From the NCBI GenBank assembly GCA_903857495.1, contig CAIOFF010000012.1, forward strand, positions 1 through 55,301: a stretch of 55,301 nucleotides of DNA. The letters are read 5' to 3'. Shown piece after piece: positions 17,357 through 28,444 of the stretch (positions are counted from its first letter, which is position 1; the number at the start of each line of letters is the position of its first letter). The notes beneath the pieces are model-generated. The model worked only from the letters and a program-made list of their open reading frames with translations. It did no database searches and was not told the DNA's origin. Source of the DNA: an uncultured Holophagaceae bacterium. Its GTDB lineage: Bacteria; Acidobacteriota; Holophagae; Holophagales; Holophagaceae. Position numbers and translations under genes: made by a program.

Positions 17357-19378
17357 ATGCGCGTCAATCAGCCGGTCACCCGGGTCGAGCGTCACCTCCA
17401 GGAAGGGGCGTTCATCGTCTCGACCACGGACCTGCGGGGCGTGATCACCTATGTGAACGAGGAGTTCATCCGGATCAGCGGCTTCACCCCCGACGAGCTG
17501 ATCGGCCAGCCCCACAACCTGGTCCGGCACCCGGACATGCCCCCGGCGGCCTTCGAGGACCTGTGGCGCACGGTCAAGACGGGGCAGCCCTGGCAGGGCA
17601 TGGTCAAGAACCGCTGCAAGAACGGCGACTTCTACTGGGTCGACGCCAGCGTCACGCCCATTGAGGAGAAGGGCAGCATCATCGGCTACGTCTCCATCCG
17701 CAGCAAGCCCTCGCCCACGCAGGTCGCCGAAGCGGAGCTCATGTACACCCGGGCCCGGGCCGGGCAGCCCATGACCGAGCCCGAAAAGCAGATCTGGATA
17801 CCGGCTCCCAGCCTGGGCTTCACGAAGCGTCTCTGGGCGGCGGCGGGCGTGGTGCTGGGGCTCTTCCTGCTGGTCTCGGCCCTCAGCTTCGGGAGCGCCG
17901 CCCTCACCCGCGGCGATGCCACCGGCATCCGGGATGAATACTTGCCCACGGCCCTCCTGGCGGAGGAAATGGCCTTCCAGACGGTGATGATCCAGCAGGC
18001 GCTTACGGATGCCTCCCTGACCCACCGGGCGGAGTCCCTGAAGGAAGCTGCCGGCGCCGCCGCGGCCTTCCACAAGGCCGAGGCACAGTTCCGGACGCTG
18101 TCCGTGAAGGACCAGGACAACCTCAAGTCCCTCCAGAAGCTCGGCCAGGACTTCGATGCCCTGCATGAGATCGGCCGCAAGATGGTCGGCGCCTACCAGA
18201 ACCAGGGAGCCTCCGAAGGCACTCGGGCCATGGAGGCCTTCGACCGCGCCGCCGAGACCCTCACGGCGGACGTGCTGAAGCTGCGCGACCATGAGGTCAG
18301 CGACGTGCAGGAGCGGCTGAGCACGGTGGCGGACCGCTCCCGCCTGACCCTCTGGGTGCTCGGGGGCGGCATGCTGCTGACGGTGGTCGCGGGGCTGCTG
18401 ATCTTCAGCAAGCTGATCCAGATCCTGGACCACCAGCTCGGCGGCGATCCCATGGCCGCCCTGGAGGCCAGCCGGGCCTTGGCCAAGGGCAACCTGCGGG
18501 CCGATGTCCCCCTGCGCTCCGGGGACCGCAGCAGCCTGATGGCCAACGTCTGGCAGATGCAGGCCAGCCTGCGCAACACCATCAACCGCATCCGCTTCGA
18601 CGCGCAGCGGGTGAGCCAGAACAGCAGCGAGATTGCCGTGGCCACCCACGAGATCGCCAGCACCAGCCACGAGCTGGCCCGCAATGCCGACGGCCAGCGC
18701 CACTCCACGGAGCAGATGGCCTCGGCCATCACGGAGCTCTCCGCCTCGGTGCGCGAGGTGGCTGACCATGTCCGGGCCAGCCACGGCCGCTCCCTGGAGG
18801 CGGCCCGGACCGCCCAGAGCGCCGATTCCGCGGGGCAGGCGGCCATCCGCGCCATGGCCCGGGTCGAGGAGGCCACAGGGCAGATGGTAGAGGCGGTACA
18901 GGTGATCCAGGAGATCGCCCGGCAGACCAACCTGCTGTCCCTGAACGCCGCCATCGAGGCGGCCACGGCCGGTCGGCTGGGCAAGGGCTTCGCCGTGGTC
19001 GCTGAGGAAGTCCGCAAGCTGGCCGAGCGCAGCGACAGCTCCGCCCGGGAGATCGCCGCGCTGATCCACGGCAGCAACCAGGCCGTGGCCCAGGGCAAGG
19101 CGACGGTCCTGGAGGTGGTGCAGGCCCTGGAGACCATCCGCGACCACGTGTCCGAGGTGGCCTCCATGTCCACCCAGATCGAGACCGCCTCGGGCGAACA
19201 GGCCAAGGTGAGCGAGGAGGTGGCCCGCCAGGTGGAGCTCGGCGCCCAGCAGGCCGAGCAGAACGCCAGCGCCAGCATCCAGCTCTCCAGCACCGTGGAC
19301 AGCAATGTGGCTGTCACCGAGCAGCTGTCCCGCACCGCCGAAGGCCTCGCCGCGCTCGTGGGGCGGTTCAAGACCTAG
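17357..19378 (+). CDS. Methyl-accepting chemotaxis protein with Aer-type PAS domain
   Basis: The 673-residue receptor starts with an Aer-like PAS domain (about 15-125: R-H-P-D-M-P, W-x-G-x-V-K-N-R, K-N-G-D-F-Y-W-V), which in Aer binds FAD and senses redox or oxygen. Two membrane helices (about 157-177 and 325-348) enclose a roughly 145-residue helical loop, followed by HAMP and a signalling domain with the hairpin tip [18 protein letters not shown]. The tip contains E-V-R-K-L-A-E-R-S as usual. GGGGAG precedes the ATG. The PAS plus periplasmic-loop layout suggests combined energy taxis and external sensing. It is unlinked to che genes here. Confidence 0.93.
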   Translation: MRVNQPVTRVERHLQEGAFIVSTTDLRGVITYVNEEFIRISGFTPDELIGQPHNLVRHPDMPPAAFEDLWRTVKTGQPWQGMVKNRCKNGDFYWVDASVTPIEEKGSIIGYVSIRSKPSPTQVAEAELMYTRARAGQPMTEPEKQIWIPAPSLGFTKRLWAAAGVVLGLFLLVSALSFGSAALTRGDATGIRDEYLPTALLAEEMAFQTVMIQQALTDASLTHRAESLKEAAGAAAAFHKAEAQFRTLSVKDQDNLKSLQKLGQDFDALHEIGRKMVGAYQNQGASEGTRAMEAFDRAAETLTADVLKLRDHEVSDVQERLSTVADRSRLTLWVLGGGMLLTVVAGLLIFSKLIQILDHQLGGDPMAALEASRALAKGNLRADVPLRSGDRSSLMANVWQMQASLRNTINRIRFDAQRVSQNSSEIAVATHEIASTSHELARNADGQRHSTEQMASAITELSASVREVADHVRASHGRSLEAARTAQSADSAGQAAIRAMARVEEATGQMVEAVQVIQEIARQTNLLSLNAAIEAATAGRLGKGFAVVAEEVRKLAERSDSSAREIAALIHGSNQAVAQGKATVLEVVQALETIRDHVSEVASMSTQIETASGEQAKVSEEVARQVELGAQQAEQNASASIQLSSTVDSNVAVTEQLSRTAEGLAALVGRFKT

Positions 19379-19489
19379 CCGGATCCTGGCTGCTCGACAG
19401 ATCACGCGGAACGCCCGTTTGGCCGGCCGCCCTTGCGAGGTGGGCCGGGGGGCCTATGCTTGTCGCAACACCTCCAGCGAGCGAAAACC

Positions 19490-19813
19490 ATGAAAAGCCT
19501 AGTCCTAGCGTGGACAATTCTGGCTCTGGCCGGGTCTGTGGGGTGTACGAAGCCCGAGCCTGTCATGTTCCGGGTGTCACTGGGCATGTCGGAGAAGCTG
19601 CTCCTGGAGGCCCTTGGCCCCCCGGTCTCCGTCGAGGAGGCCGGCGAAGGGAAGCTCCTCCGCTATCAGACCTGGACCAACAACCTGCACGGAAACCCCA
19701 GCCACCGCTATGACTGGCATGTCCACGTGACGGCAGGCAAGGTCGTCGCCTTCGACATGGACGGCATCTGGGTCTCCCCCGCTCCCGCCACTGGCCGGAC
19801 GCCCAAGACCTGA
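19490..19813 (+). CDS. Small lipoprotein with BamE/SmpA-like fold
   Basis: This 107-residue protein starts with a short hydrophobic signal ending in L-A-G-S-V-G-C19, a weak lipobox, so it is probably an outer-membrane or inner-membrane lipoprotein. The mature part contains V-S-L-G-M-S-E-K-L-L-L-E-A-L-G-P-P, the pattern of SmpA/OmlA/BamE domains, followed by Y-Q-T-W beta strands and a C-terminal V-T-A-G-K-V-V. BamE helps the outer-membrane barrel assembly machine, but many small proteins share this fold, so no specific role is claimed. It lies after the chemoreceptor with its own gap and is followed by the palindrome at 19834-19932. Confidence 0.72.
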   Translation: MKSLVLAWTILALAGSVGCTKPEPVMFRVSLGMSEKLLLEALGPPVSVEEAGEGKLLRYQTWTNNLHGNPSHRYDWHVHVTAGKVVAFDMDGIWVSPAPATGRTPKT

Positions 19814-19833
19814 CAGCGAAGCAACTGATAACG

Positions 19834-19932
19834 ACTCTCGCGGAGCAGGGACGAGGCAAGCGCAGGTTGCGGAGAAAAAGCACGAGGCCTTCTCTGCGCC
19901 CCTCTGCCCCCTCATCTTTTCTCTGCGAGAGT
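19834..19932. terminator. Long palindrome with T-run, probable terminator (family C repeat)
   Basis: ACTCTCGCGGAG at 19834-19845 pairs with CTCTGCGAGAGT at 19921-19932, which is followed by TTTT. CTCTGC microrepeats fill the interior. It lies between the lipoprotein and the convergent tRNA-Leu and could terminate transcription from the left. A fragment with the same microrepeats is near 36610-36650. Confidence 0.6.
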
Positions 19933-19964
19933 TTTTCTTGGCCAGTAAATCCAGGGACCGTGGC

Positions 19965-20048
19965 TGGTGCGCCCGGGGGGAGTCGAACCCCCACGCCTTG
20001 CGGCAACGGATTTTAAGTCCGGTGCGTCTGCCATTCCGCCACGGGCGC
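19965..20048 (-). tRNA. tRNA-Leu (anticodon UAA)
   Basis: Read on the minus strand, the acceptor stem GCGCCCG pairs with CGGGCGC, followed by discriminator A and an encoded CCA. The anticodon loop is CTTAAAA, giving UAA. There is a long variable arm as expected of leucine tRNA, and a T-arm with GGTTCGACTCC. The 84-base length includes CCA. Confidence 0.95.
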
Positions 20049-20095
20049 GCGGCTCCAGCCTAACGGGAGCGGACCCGGCGTGGTAGGTTCGACCC

Positions 20096-20431
20096 ATGGC
20101 CCTGCGTCCCCTGGCGCTGCTGCTGGCGCTTCTGTCCGCTTCCCTGTCCGCCGAGGTCCGGGATCTGAAGGCATTCTTCCAGCAGCGCTGCGCCAGCTGC
20201 CACGGCCCGGACGGCTCCGGGCGGGGCCCCGGCGGCGCGCTCGGCGGCTCGAACCTGCTCGACAGCCGGCGGCTGGCGGGGCAGGAGGCCGCGGACCTGG
20301 CGGGCATCATCCTCCAGGGCCGGGGTGCTATGCCGGGCTTCCGTCGCCAGCTCTCCCAGGAGGAGGCCCTGAAGCTGGCCAAGGACATCCTCCGGCGGGC
20401 CGGGAAAGGACGGGCGGCCCAGGCGGGTTAG
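20096..20431 (+). CDS. Small periplasmic class I cytochrome c
   Basis: The 111-residue protein has a signal peptide of about 19 residues and one haem site, C32-A-S-C35-H36. Met79 in R-G-A-M-P-G-F is placed as the sixth haem ligand, as in mono-haem class I cytochromes. It should carry single electrons in the periplasm. The ribosome-binding site is weak. It ends 9 bases before the helicase gene start, so they may be co-transcribed, though no functional link is obvious. The partner reductase or oxidase is not in the window. Confidence 0.88.
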   Translation: MALRPLALLLALLSASLSAEVRDLKAFFQQRCASCHGPDGSGRGPGGALGGSNLLDSRRLAGQEAADLAGIILQGRGAMPGFRRQLSQEEALKLAKDILRRAGKGRAAQAG

Positions 20432-20440
20432 CATGGACCC

Positions 20441-23830
<3,390 letters not shown>

Positions 23831-23847
23831 GGGCAAATCTCTTTCCT

Positions 23848-24150
23848 GGTTATCGGCCTTGCTCCGCCAAATTTGGCTTGCAAGGATCTCCACAAAGGAC
23901 ACGAAGAGCTGGCCCAATGGGCACGAAGGCGCAGTCATCGCGCCGACAGGGCATCCGGGCCTGGGGCCCCCGGTCGCGTGCGACCGGCCAAGGGGGCGGC
24001 GGCTGGGACGGCTTTCTGGGGCCGCAGCCAGCCGCCGCCCCCCTGGGGATGCCCGGGGTGAGCCTGGGCGCATTCGTGTGCTTCCTACGCCCGCAGGGCC
24101 CCTTCGTGTCCTTCGTGGAGCGTCTTTTTAGCGGAGTCTGGCCGATAATC
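23848..24150. repeat. Palindromic repeat, family A, complete copy
   Basis: The 303-base element begins with GGTTATCGGCC...GCTCCGCC and ends with its imperfect reverse complement GCGGAGTCTGGCCGATAATC. Inside these, CTCCACAAAGGACACGAAG pairs with CTTCGTGTCCTTCGTGGAG. The centre carries two further hairpins: CCGGTCGC/GCGACCGG and the GC-rich GGGCGGCGGCTGG/CCAGCCGCCGCCC. The whole should fold as one long hairpin with branches. The first 141 bases match 55161-55301 with one difference seen by eye, and the rest matches 1-212. It fills the gap after the helicase gene; no coding sequence is inside. Confidence 0.92.
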
Positions 24151-24161
24151 AGGATCTCTTT

Positions 24162-24653
24162 TTAGTCTTTTCCCGGGAACAAGTCCGCAAGGACTTGTCT
24201 GCGGTAGTCGAAGATCCTTTGGATGTCGTGGCGGACCCAGAGGGCGGTGACGAGGGCGCCGAGGAAGCCCCACCCGACCCGGTAGCGGACGGTGTCCGTC
24301 ATGCGGGTGCCGCCATCGGGCAGGTCCTCGAAGGCGTGGGTGTGGTGCCAGAGGGCATAGGGGCCCTTGAGCTGGCGGTCCACGAAGCGCTCGCCGGGCA
24401 CGAAGGTCTCGATGAGGGTGCGCCAGCGGAGGGACAGGCCGCGCACACGGACGCGGTAGTCGAACAGGGCGCCCTCGCCCTGGGGCAGGGGGCGCGGCGT
24501 GAGCACCTCGAAGCCCAGCCAGGGTGGCGTCAGGGCCTCCAGGTTCGCGGGGTCCGCGAAGAAGGGAAAGACCTCCGAGCGGGACACGGGCAGGTCCTGC
24601 ACTGAGGTGAAGAGATCTTCTTTGTGATCTTTGTGTTCTTTGTGGTTAATCAT
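24162..24653 (-). CDS. SRPBCC (START-like) family protein with repeat-derived N-terminus
   Basis: The 163-residue product is an SRPBCC/polyketide-cyclase-like fold: V-F-P-F-F-A-D-P-A-N-L-E-A-L-T-P-P-W near the N-terminus, W-x-H-x-H-x-F in the middle and a long C-terminal helix with F-D-Y-R. Such proteins bind small hydrophobic ligands in a cavity; this subgroup is commonly found beside TIGR01777 epimerases, and one lies upstream here. The only usable ATG, at 24653, is in the family B repeat, so residues 1-12 (M-I-N-H-K-E-H-K-D-H-K-E) are encoded by the repeat arm. Skipping to a later start would remove the first beta strand. The ribosome-binding site is poor. Confidence 0.8.
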   Translation of the reverse strand: MINHKEHKDHKEDLFTSVQDLPVSRSEVFPFFADPANLEALTPPWLGFEVLTPRPLPQGEGALFDYRVRVRGLSLRWRTLIETFVPGERFVDRQLKGPYALWHHTHAFEDLPDGGTRMTDTVRYRVGWGFLGALVTALWVRHDIQRIFDYRRQVLADLFPGKD

Positions 24654-24788
24654 CTTTTTTGCTTTTCAAGGGGCCTGTGGCCCCAAAAATAGGATGCGCA
24701 AGCACGAATCGGCTCCCCTGGGCATCTGGCCGGTTCTGTGGATCAGGGAAAAAGAAGTAACCACAAAGAACACAAAGAACACAAAGAA
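24618..24788. repeat. Palindromic repeat, family B, copy 3
   Basis: Thirty-base arms at 24618-24647 and 24759-24788, built of AACCACAAAG and CACAAAGA units, are reverse complements with one mismatch. The loop of about 110 bases has no gene. The left arm is read as the first codons of the SRPBCC gene on the minus strand. Confidence 0.88.
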
Positions 24789-24907
24789 AGGCAAGCCAAG
24801 ACCTTTCTTCGGGGTGTCGTTTTCATGGGGCGTTAATCCTTCCTTGGCGAGCCCATCGGACGGTTGCCGCCGCTAATACTGGGATGAATGGGAGACGGGA
24901 GGAAAGC

Positions 24908-25825
24908 TCACAGCAGGTCCTCCAGGGCCTTGTCTGCGGTCGGAAAACGGAATGAGAAGCCCTGTGCCAGGACCCGGGTGGGCTTCACGAAGGCGCCCTG
25001 CAGCAGCAGGGCCTCGGCCAGCTCGCCCAGCACAAGCTTGGTGGCGGCGGCGGTGACGAAGCCGGGCACCGGCAGCAGCGGCCGGTGCAGCCGCTGGGCG
25101 AGGGCGCGGGTGAAGGCCTCGTTGGAGAGGGGCTTCGGGGCCGTGCCGTTGAAGGCGCCGCGCCAGGCGGGATTCCGGGTCGCCTCCACGAACAGGGCCA
25201 CCAGGTCGTCCAGGTGGATCCAGCTGAGCCCCTGGGTGCCGGCGCCCAGCTTGCAGCCCTGGAACCAGCGCACGGGCAGGGCCATCTTGGGCAGCGCGCC
25301 GCCCTCCCGGGCCAGCACCACGCCGATGCGGATCATGGCCACCCGGACGCCGGAGGTCGCCGCGGCCATGGCCTCGACCTCCCAGGCTCGGCAGACCTCC
25401 GCCAGGAACCCCATCCCCGAGTCCGAGAACTCATCCACGGGCTCTTCGCCCGCCGGGACATAGAAGCCGATGGCCGAGGCGCTCACCAGGGCGGCGGGGG
25501 GCCGGGGGCAGGCCCGCATGGCCTCCACCAGCCGCTTGGTGGTCTCGACCCGGCTGGCCAGGAGGGTGGCCTTGCGGGCGGCGCTCCAGCGCTTGTCCGC
25601 GATGCCCTCGCCTGCCAGGTTGATGACCGTATCGGCTCCGTCCAGCGCGGCGGCCAGGTCATCCCAGCTCCGGGCCAAGACACCCGCGGGCAGCTCGGTG
25701 CGACCGGGATTCCGGGTCAGCACCGTCACCTCCACCCCGAGGTCGACCAGCGCCCGCACCAGGGGCCGGCCCACCAGGCCCGTGCCTCCGGCCACCACCA
25801 CCCGCTTAAGCTCTGCTGTCGCCAT
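24908..25825 (-). CDS. TIGR01777-family NAD(P)-binding epimerase (YfcH/SDR39U1-like)
   Basis: The 305-residue protein is an extended short-chain dehydrogenase/reductase. The nucleotide-binding motif is G-G-T-G-L-V-G-R near residue 14, and the family segments N-L-A-G-E-G-I-A-D-K-R-W, S-A-S-A-I-G-F-Y and W-I-H-L-D-D-L are present. The TIGR01777 group has no settled substrate. Its usual neighbour is an SRPBCC protein, which is the next gene downstream, now separated by a repeat of about 170 bases. It is divergent from the aminotransferase gene with a gap of about 155 bases. Confidence 0.9.
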   Translation of the reverse strand: MATAELKRVVVAGGTGLVGRPLVRALVDLGVEVTVLTRNPGRTELPAGVLARSWDDLAAALDGADTVINLAGEGIADKRWSAARKATLLASRVETTKRLVEAMRACPRPPAALVSASAIGFYVPAGEEPVDEFSDSGMGFLAEVCRAWEVEAMAAATSGVRVAMIRIGVVLAREGGALPKMALPVRWFQGCKLGAGTQGLSWIHLDDLVALFVEATRNPAWRGAFNGTAPKPLSNEAFTRALAQRLHRPLLPVPGFVTAAATKLVLGELAEALLLQGAFVKPTRVLAQGFSFRFPTADKALEDLL

Positions 25826-25981
25826 GCCCTGCTCCCAATTCCGTGCATCTCATGCTGCCGATGACCCTCTGATGATCCCAGCCGGCGAAGCGTTGGCCCA
25901 GATAAAGGCTCCTCCGGAATATTGGCAGGGCCCCCTGCAATCCCGGGGCGGGGATGCGAACATGGGGGCTACGGGAACCCC

Positions 25982-27169
25982 ATGAACGCACTGAACCGAC
26001 AATTCGAGCTCATTCGCCAGTCCGCCACGGTGGCCATGGCGGACCGGATCCTGGCGCTGAAAGCCAGTGGGCAGCCCATCATCGGGCTCCAGGTGGGCGA
26101 CCCCGACTTCGGGACTCCCGCCCCGGTGCTGGAGGCGGCCACCAAGGCCCTGCAGGCCGGCCTGACGCACTACGGGCCCTCCAGCGGCTATCTCGACCTC
26201 CGGCAGGCCATCGCCGCCAAGCTGCTGCGGGACGAGGGTGTGTCCTACGATCCGGCGGCGGAGATCCTGGTCACGCACGGTGGCATCCACGCCTACTACA
26301 CCGCCCTGCAGGCCATCCTGAACCCGGATGATGATGTCCTGATCCCGGATCCGACCTGGGCCACCCACGCCAACATGGTGGTGATGCTGCGGGGCCGCGC
26401 GGTGCGGGTGCCCGCGCCGGCCGAGTGCGGGTTCATCCCCCCCCTGGAAGCCTGGGAGAAGGCGCTCACGCCGAAGACCCGCGCCATCGTCCTGAACTAT
26501 CCCTCCAACCCCACCGGCGCCTACCCGACGCGCGAGTACCTGGAGCAGCTGCAGGCCTTCGCCCAGGCCCACGGCCTGTGGGTGGTCAGCGACGAGGTCT
26601 ACGGCAGCCTCTACTACGGCGAGCGTCCCACCAGCGCCGCGGCGCTGCCGGGGGCCAAGGACCGGACCCTGATCGTCAACAGCCTGTCCAAGACCTATGC
26701 CATGACCGGCTGGCGCGTGGGGTTTCTGGCGGCACCCGCCCGGGTCATTGCGAATGCCCTGAAGGCGAGCCAGAACTCCATCACCTGCGTGGCGCCCTTC
26801 GTCCAGAAGGCCGCGGCCTTCGCCCTGGTGGATCCGGAGGTCCAGGAGGCCACAGCCCGGATGCGTAGCGCCTACGCGAAGCGCCGGGGCCTGGTCCTGG
26901 AGCTCGCCCGGGAGCTGGGCAGCGCCAGGATCCTGGTAACGGCGCCCATGGGGGCCTTCTACTTCTTCCTGGATGTCCGGCCGCTGCGGCGGTCCTCGGT
27001 GGAGGTCTGCGAGAGCATCCTCGATAAGGCCCAGGTGGGTCTGGTGCCGGGCTCCGCCTTCGGCGCCCAGGGCGAGGGCTTCGTGCGCATGACCATCGCT
27101 GCCTCCGACGAGGATGTGGCGGCGGGCTTCCGGAAGATCATCGGGTGGGCCGAGGAGGAGAACGGATGA
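25982..27169 (+). CDS. Class I/II PLP aminotransferase, probably aromatic or aspartate type
   Basis: The 395-residue fold-type I aminotransferase has N-Y-P-S-N-P-T-G (Asn176), the PLP-ring Asp204 in V-S-D-E-V-Y, the Schiff-base lysine Lys237 in S-L-S-K-T-Y-A-M-T-G-W-R-V-G, and an R-M-T-I substrate-carboxylate Arg near the end. The chosen ATG at 25982 matches the family N-terminus, with GGGA upstream. Its stop overlaps the pheA start (ATGA). This coupling suggests it transaminates phenylpyruvate to phenylalanine, or acts on aspartate/prephenate. Sequence alone cannot separate these options. Confidence 0.88.
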   Translation: MNALNRQFELIRQSATVAMADRILALKASGQPIIGLQVGDPDFGTPAPVLEAATKALQAGLTHYGPSSGYLDLRQAIAAKLLRDEGVSYDPAAEILVTHGGIHAYYTALQAILNPDDDVLIPDPTWATHANMVVMLRGRAVRVPAPAECGFIPPLEAWEKALTPKTRAIVLNYPSNPTGAYPTREYLEQLQAFAQAHGLWVVSDEVYGSLYYGERPTSAAALPGAKDRTLIVNSLSKTYAMTGWRVGFLAAPARVIANALKASQNSITCVAPFVQKAAAFALVDPEVQEATARMRSAYAKRRGLVLELARELGSARILVTAPMGAFYFFLDVRPLRRSSVEVCESILDKAQVGLVPGSAFGAQGEGFVRMTIAASDEDVAAGFRKIIGWAEEENG

Positions 27170-27978
27170 AGATCGCATTCCAAGGCGAGCCCGGAGCCTA
27201 CTCTGAGCAGGCGCTGCTGGCCCACTTCGGCGAGGTCGAGACGCTGCCCTGCGAGTCCTTCGAGAAGGTCTTCGAGGCGGTGCGTGCCGGGGCCTGCGAC
27301 GCGGCGATGGTGCCCATCGAGAACTCCCTCGCGGGCAGCATCCACCAGAACTACGACCTGCTCCTGCGGCATGACCTGGTGATCGTCGGAGAAGGCTCCC
27401 TGCGAGTCCGCCACTGCCTGATCGCCCTGCCCGGCGTGGACCGGAGCGAGATCCGCAAGGCCCGCAGCCATCCGCAGGCTCTGGGCCAGTGCGCGGGCTA
27501 CCTGCAGAGTCACGGCATCATCGCGGAGCAGGCCTTCGACACCGCCGGCAGCGTGCGGCTGCTGAAGGAATCCGGGGCCCGCGACACCGCGGCCATCGCC
27601 TCCCGGCGGGCGGCGGAGCTGAACGGGATGCAGATCCTCGAGGAAGGCATCGAGGACGACCCCGAGAACTTCACGCGGTTCCTGGCCATCCAGCGGGAGC
27701 CGAAGGCGTTCCAAGGCGAGGCCAAGACCTCCATCGTGTTCACCCTGAAGAACCAGCCCGGGGCGCTGTTCAAGGCCATGAGTGTGTTCGCGCTGCGGGA
27801 CATCGACCTCACCAAGATCGAGTCCCGTCCCCTGCAGGGGAGCCCCTGGGAATACCTCTTCTACGTGGACCTCATCGGCGACACCCGCGAGGAGACCGTC
27901 CGGCGCGCCCTGGACCACCTGGGGGAATACGCCACCATGCTGCGGGTGCTGGGGTCCTATCCACGGTTCAAAGGGTAG
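27166..27978 (+). CDS. pheA: Prephenate dehydratase
   Basis: This enzyme converts prephenate to phenylpyruvate, the committed step to phenylalanine. The 270-residue product is a mono-functional form without chorismate mutase. The catalytic domain (about 1-180) has G-x-x-G-A-Y-S, I-E-N-S, S-H-P-Q-A-L and the catalytic Thr170-Arg171-Phe172. A C-terminal ACT domain (about 188-265) contains Q-P-G-A-L-F and I-E-S-R-P, the phenylalanine-binding elements for feedback inhibition. The ATG at 27166 has GAGGAGGAG upstream within the aminotransferase gene, with which it overlaps by 4 bases. No further aromatic genes follow. Confidence 0.96.
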   Translation: MKIAFQGEPGAYSEQALLAHFGEVETLPCESFEKVFEAVRAGACDAAMVPIENSLAGSIHQNYDLLLRHDLVIVGEGSLRVRHCLIALPGVDRSEIRKARSHPQALGQCAGYLQSHGIIAEQAFDTAGSVRLLKESGARDTAAIASRRAAELNGMQILEEGIEDDPENFTRFLAIQREPKAFQGEAKTSIVFTLKNQPGALFKAMSVFALRDIDLTKIESRPLQGSPWEYLFYVDLIGDTREETVRRALDHLGEYATMLRVLGSYPRFKG

Positions 27979-28019
27979 TAGGCAGGGTTCTGTGCTGGCC
28001 TGAGCGGCCAGGGCGGACT

Positions 28020-28400
28020 GGTTACCGGCCACGCTTCGTCCCATCCCAAAAAGATCCACAGCGGAACTGCAGATGACGCAGATTGGCGCAGATGGGTGTC
28101 GACACTCCGCATGGACGCTATCCAGGGGTGCCATGGCCGGGCCTCTTGGGGGGCACAGCCATGGCACCCCTGGATGACTTCCGGCGCAGCCGGAAGTCGC
28201 CTCCGGCGGGCCCATGCGGGGCGGGTCACGACCCATCACTGAAACCACTGAAACCGCAGAAATCATCGGTGTTCATCGCTGGCTAATAGGACTTGTCTTT
28301 TCGTAGGTCGGGATCAGCGCCCGTTACGTTCATCTGCGCCATCTGCGACATCTGCGGTTTCCCGTCTTTGTCTGTGGCGGCCTGATATCCGGCTACGCTG
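28020..28400. repeat. Mosaic palindromic repeat region
   Basis: This fills most of the 465-base gap after pheA, and no gene is seen. It contains a perfect 18-base inverted repeat (28120-28137 and 28158-28175, starting ATCCAGGGGTGCCATGGC) around a 20-base loop. GATGACGCAGATTGGCGCAG near 28070-28090 is mirrored by CATCTGCGCCATCTGCG near 28330-28350. A GCCGGAAGTCGCCTCCGGC hairpin is shared with 15405-15607. The left end GGTTACCGGCC resembles family A termini. Confidence 0.75.
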
Positions 28401-28444
28401 ATGCCTGGCCTTGAGTCCCGTGGACTCCTTCCGCCGAGGCGACC

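Noticed and set aside
17210-19405. Minus-strand open frame of 731 codons across the PAS chemoreceptor
   Set aside because: Antisense to a complete chemoreceptor gene; no motif, signal or start site supports it.
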